DNA of 64,000 nt, from the NCBI RefSeq assembly GCF_029893635.1, contig NZ_JARXYR010000002.1:1587001-1651000 (forward strand), written 5' to 3'. The notes under the pieces are model-generated. The model was not told the origin of the DNA and did not search any database. It was given only the letters and a program-made list of their open reading frames with translations. Below, piece after piece: positions 60,745 to 64,000 of this stretch (the stretch's first letter is position 1; every line of letters starts with the position of its first letter). This DNA comes from Variovorax sp. TBS-050B. GTDB lineage: Bacteria > Pseudomonadota > Gammaproteobacteria > Burkholderiales > Burkholderiaceae_C. The position numbers were made by a program, and so were the translations under genes.

Positions 60745-63700
60745 TGCTGCGCGCGATCTTCCGTTTCATCGTGAGCCGCGACCTGTGGGTCTTCTTCGGG
60801 CTGCTCGCGCTCGCGTTCCTGATCTGGGTCATCGGTCCGGTCATCGCGGTGGGCCGCTACCGGCCGCTCGAGAGCGAGTTCGTGCGCATCGTGGTGATCG
60901 CGCTGATGTTCGCGATCTGGATCGCCCGCCTGCTCTACCGCAAGTGGCGCGAGCGGCGCCTCAATGCGCAGCTGCTGAACCAGCTGCGCACGCCCTCCGA
61001 GAAGGAGAAGGCCGCCAAGCCAGAGGACGCGCCCGAGATCAAGGCGCTGCAGAGCGGCTTCACCGATGCCACGGCCATCCTGAAGAACATGCGCTTCGGT
61101 GCCGGCGCGGACGGCAAGGGCGCGGGGCGCTTCTCGGTCTTCGACCGCCAGTACCTCTACCAGCTGCCCTGGTACATCTTCATCGGCGCGCCGGGCTCGG
61201 GCAAGACCACGGCGCTCGTCAACTCCGACCTCGACTTCCCGCTCGCCGACCAGCTCGGCAAGGCCGCGGTGCGCGGCATCGGCGGCACGCGCAACTGCGA
61301 CTGGTGGTTCACCAACGAGGCGGTGCTGATCGACACCGCCGGGCGCTACACCACGCACGAGAGCAACCGCGAGACCGACGAGAGCGAGTGGAAGGGCTTC
61401 CTCGAACTGCTGAAGAAGTTCAGGCCGCGCCAGCCGATCAACGGCGCGATCCTCACCATCAGCATCGCCGACCTGCCGCTGGCCGACGACGCGCAGCGCG
61501 CGCGCCATGCGATGGCGCTGCGCAAGCGGCTGCTGGAGCTGCGCAACGACCTGGGCATCAATTTCCCGGTCTACGTGCTGGTCACCAAGACCGACCTGCT
61601 GGCGGGCTTCAACGAGTACTTCGGCTCGCTCGGGCGCGCCGAGCGCTCGCAGGTCTGGGGCTTCACCTTCCCGATCGACGACAACCCCGCCGATCCCGCC
61701 AAGGCCGACCTGCGCGAGCGCTTCCACCAGGAATACCGCCTGCTGCACCAGCGCCTCGACGAACGCCTGCCCGAGCTGCTCGCGGCCGAGCCCGACCAGC
61801 TGCGCCGCGCGCAGGCCTACCTGCTGCCGCAGCAGTTCGCGAGCTTCGAGGACATCCTCGGCACCTTCCTGGCCGACGTGTTCAACCCCTCGAAGTTCGA
61901 GACCGCGCCGATGCTGCGCGGCGTCTACTTCACCAGCGGCACGCAGGAGGGCACGGCCTTCGACCGCGTGATGGGCGCGATCAAGCGCTACCTGCAGGTC
62001 AACGCGCCGCCCGCGCCGCCGCCGGGCCCGGGCAAGAGCTACTTCCTCAAGGAGCTGCTGCAGCAGGTGATCTTCCGCGACGCGGGCGTGGCCGGCACCA
62101 ACCTGCGCTGGTACCGGCGCAAGCGCGCGATCGACATCGGCGGCTATGCGCTCATCGGCGTGCTGATGGTGGTGCTGCTCGGCGCCTGCGTGAACAGCTG
62201 GCGCAACAACAGCAACTACGTGGCCGAGGTCGACGGCAATGCCAAGGCCTTCAACAAGGCCGCGGCGCGCGGCGAGCTGCCGACGGTGGTCGATGCCAAC
62301 AGCGACATCGCGAGCTCGCTGCCGGTGCTCGACCGGCTGCGCGACCTGCCGAAGTCCAGCCAGTTCGACATCGGCGATCCGCCGCTGGGCTACCGCTTCG
62401 GGCTCTACCAGGGCGACAAGCTGCAGTCCGCGACCGACGGCGTCTACCAGCGCGCGCTCGAGACCGTGCTGCTGCCGCAGGCCGCGCACCGGGTCGAGCA
62501 GGCGCTGCGCGATGCCTCGAAGACCGACGCCGAATACAGCTACGAGGCGCTCAAGGCCTACCTGATGCTGTACGACGCCGAGCGCTACGACGCCGACTTC
62601 CTGCAGGCCTGGCTGCTCACCGACGTGGACCGCAAGATCGGCGCCGCGCTCACGCGCGAGCAGCGCGCCAACCTCGAGACGCATCTGAAGGCGCTGTTCG
62701 CGGGCCGCGTGGTCGCCTCGCCCTTCGCCAAGGACGAGCGGCTGATCACCGAGACGCGCGAGCGCCTCGCGGGCGTGCCGCTCGCGCAGCGCTCGTACGC
62801 GCGGCTCAAGCGCATCCTGCTGCAGACCAGCCCGCCCAATGCCTTCAGCATCGCCGAGGCGGCCGGCGCCGAGTCGGCGCTCGTGATCCGGCGCGCCAGC
62901 GGCAAGCCGCTGACCGACGGCATTCCCACGCTCTTCACCTACCGCGGCTACTGGGACATCTTCGACAAGCGCATGGCCGAGACCACGCTCGCGCTCGAAC
63001 AGGAAGACCGCTGGGTGCTGCAGATCCGCGCGCCCGGCATGACCGACATCACCTCGCGCGAGCTGCTGCTGCGCGAGGTGCGCCGGCTCTACCTGACCGA
63101 CTACATCCGCGTCTGGGACGAGTACCTGGCCGACATCCGGCTGGCGGACAGCCGCTCGCTGCTGCAGAGCATCCAGATGACGCGCGTGCTCTCGACCTCG
63201 GAGTCGCCGATGTCGCGGCTGATCCGCGGCGCCGCGCGCGAGACCGACCTGCTGCGCAACCACGACGAGGCCACGCGCAGCCTGCTCGACCAGGCGCAGA
63301 ACCGCGTGGCCAGCACGCGCGAGCGCATCGAGCAGCTCATCGGCCAGCCCGACGGCAGCCAGCGCCGCAACACCATTCCCGACCGGCCCGAGACGCTGGT
63401 GGACAACCACTTCGCGCCGCTGCGCCGCATGGTCACCGCGCCGAAGAACGGCGGGCAGGCGCCGATCGACGCCACCGCCGCGCTCATCAACGAGCTCTAC
63501 ACCTTCCTCACCGCCACCGACACCGCGCTGCGCAGCGGCAACATCCCGCCCTCGAGCGATGCGGTCACCAAGGTGCAGGCCGAGGCCGGGCGGCTGCCGG
63601 TGCCGTTCCAGGGCATGCTCAACGACCTCTCGGCCACCGCCTCGTCGAAGGCCGCGGCCGTGACGCGGCAGAACATCGGCCAGAGCGCGGCCGCGACCAT

Positions 63701-64000
63701 CGGCCAGTTCTGCAGCCAGGCGATCGCGGGGCGCTATCCGTTCTCGCGCGGTTCCAAGCGCGACGTGGCGGCCGGCGACTTCGCGCAGCTGTTCGCGCCC
63801 GGCGGCATGATGGACGACTTCTTCCAGAAGAACCTCGCCTCGCAGGTCGACACCTCGGTCAACCCCTGGGCCTTCAAGCGCGGCATCGACGGCAGCGCGG
63901 CGGGGCGCTCGGCCTACCTCGATTCGTTCCAGAAGGCGCAGGCGATCCGCGACGTGTTCTTCATGGGCATGGCGGGCGGTCGCACGCCCTCGTTCACCAT
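60744..64000 (+). CDS. tssM: Type VI membrane protein TssM (IcmF), 3' end outside window
   Basis: Open from ATG 60744 to the window end, 1,085 codons, no stop. Two N-terminal membrane helices (LWVFFGLLALAFLIWVIGPV ~14-33 and RIVVIALMFAIWIARLLY ~49-66) are followed by a cytoplasmic domain with Walker A GAPGSGKTT at residue ~148 and a downstream DTAGRYTTHE switch. A third helix (GGYALIGVLMVVLLGACVN, ~468) leads to the large periplasmic part. IcmF proteins are about 1,150-1,300 residues, so only the last part is missing. It joins TssL and TssJ in the trans-envelope channel. Confidence 0.95.
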   Translation, partial: MLRAIFRFIVSRDLWVFFGLLALAFLIWVIGPVIAVGRYRPLESEFVRIVVIALMFAIWIARLLYRKWRERRLNAQLLNQLRTPSEKEKAAKPEDAPEIKALQSGFTDATAILKNMRFGAGADGKGAGRFSVFDRQYLYQLPWYIFIGAPGSGKTTALVNSDLDFPLADQLGKAAVRGIGGTRNCDWWFTNEAVLIDTAGRYTTHESNRETDESEWKGFLELLKKFRPRQPINGAILTISIADLPLADDAQRARHAMALRKRLLELRNDLGINFPVYVLVTKTDLLAGFNEYFGSLGRAERSQVWGFTFPIDDNPADPAKADLRERFHQEYRLLHQRLDERLPELLAAEPDQLRRAQAYLLPQQFASFEDILGTFLADVFNPSKFETAPMLRGVYFTSGTQEGTAFDRVMGAIKRYLQVNAPPAPPPGPGKSYFLKELLQQVIFRDAGVAGTNLRWYRRKRAIDIGGYALIGVLMVVLLGACVNSWRNNSNYVAEVDGNAKAFNKAAARGELPTVVDANSDIASSLPVLDRLRDLPKSSQFDIGDPPLGYRFGLYQGDKLQSATDGVYQRALETVLLPQAAHRVEQALRDASKTDAEYSYEALKAYLMLYDAERYDADFLQAWLLTDVDRKIGAALTREQRANLETHLKALFAGRVVASPFAKDERLITETRERLAGVPLAQRSYARLKRILLQTSPPNAFSIAEAAGAESALVIRRASGKPLTDGIPTLFTYRGYWDIFDKRMAETTLALEQEDRWVLQIRAPGMTDITSRELLLREVRRLYLTDYIRVWDEYLADIRLADSRSLLQSIQMTRVLSTSESPMSRLIRGAARETDLLRNHDEATRSLLDQAQNRVASTRERIEQLIGQPDGSQRRNTIPDRPETLVDNHFAPLRRMVTAPKNGGQAPIDATAALINELYTFLTATDTALRSGNIPPSSDAVTKVQAEAGRLPVPFQGMLNDLSATASSKAAAVTRQNIGQSAAATIGQFCSQAIAGRYPFSRGSKRDVAAGDFAQLFAPGGMMDDFFQKNLASQVDTSVNPWAFKRGIDGSAAGRSAYLDSFQKAQAIRDVFFMGMAGGRTPSFT

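Overview
The window is high-GC (about 70%) DNA with dense, ATGA-coupled operons and no tRNA or rRNA genes. A split cobalamin methionine synthase, an SAH riboswitch, Comamonadaceae-like intergenic hairpin repeats and the overall protein character suggest a beta-proteobacterium of the Comamonadaceae, most likely Variovorax. This is an inference from sequence character; no database search was run.

Region 1 (1-6702), methionine synthase and inserted genes. The homocysteine-binding part of MetH (cut by the window start) is separated from the folate/B12/activation part by an exported SH3 protein, an antitoxin with a frameshifted VapC toxin, and a divergent LysR regulator / PACE-type efflux pair. 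The second metH part is preceded by an S-adenosylhomocysteine riboswitch whose expression platform (a 9-bp hairpin hiding the ribosome binding site) can be read directly.

Region 2 (6755-9929), three translationally coupled genes for lipid-linked sugar transfer: a GT39-like membrane protein, a GT2 dolichyl-phosphate-mannose-synthase-like enzyme and a GtrA flippase-like protein.

Region 3 (9926-29948), a probable nicotinate (vitamin B3) catabolic island. Leftward: ferredoxin-NADP reductase, a TetR regulator and enamidase. Rightward: 6-hydroxynicotinate reductase, a UPF0280 (ApbE-like) gene with a frameshift, two DUF1185 paralogues, a branched-chain-type ABC transporter with two binding proteins, an exported nicotinamidase, a two-subunit nicotinate dehydrogenase whose large subunit carries three haem-c sites, and a FAH-family enzyme. 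Together they suggest: nicotinamide to nicotinate outside the cytoplasm, uptake, hydroxylation to 6-hydroxynicotinate with electrons going to cytochromes, then ferredoxin-dependent reduction and enamidase ring opening, a route known from anaerobic Eubacterium barkeri but here wired to a respiratory chain. Three families of palindromic repeats are scattered through this island, one of them inside the nicB reading frame.

Region 4 (30087-64000), a type VI secretion system with all 13 core genes: tssA, B, C, hcp, tagJ, tssE, F, G, H, three vgrG copies, then a DUF2169-pentapeptide / pentapeptide / DUF3540 / PAAR-like DUF4150 loading module, an inverted regulatory block (PppA phosphatase, FHA protein TagH, a lipoprotein), and tssJ, K, L and M (M runs off the window end). 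The first two vgrG genes are nearly identical over about 1.75 kb and then diverge completely, and the third shares a short converted block. No classical toxin/immunity pair is recognisable next to the loading module.
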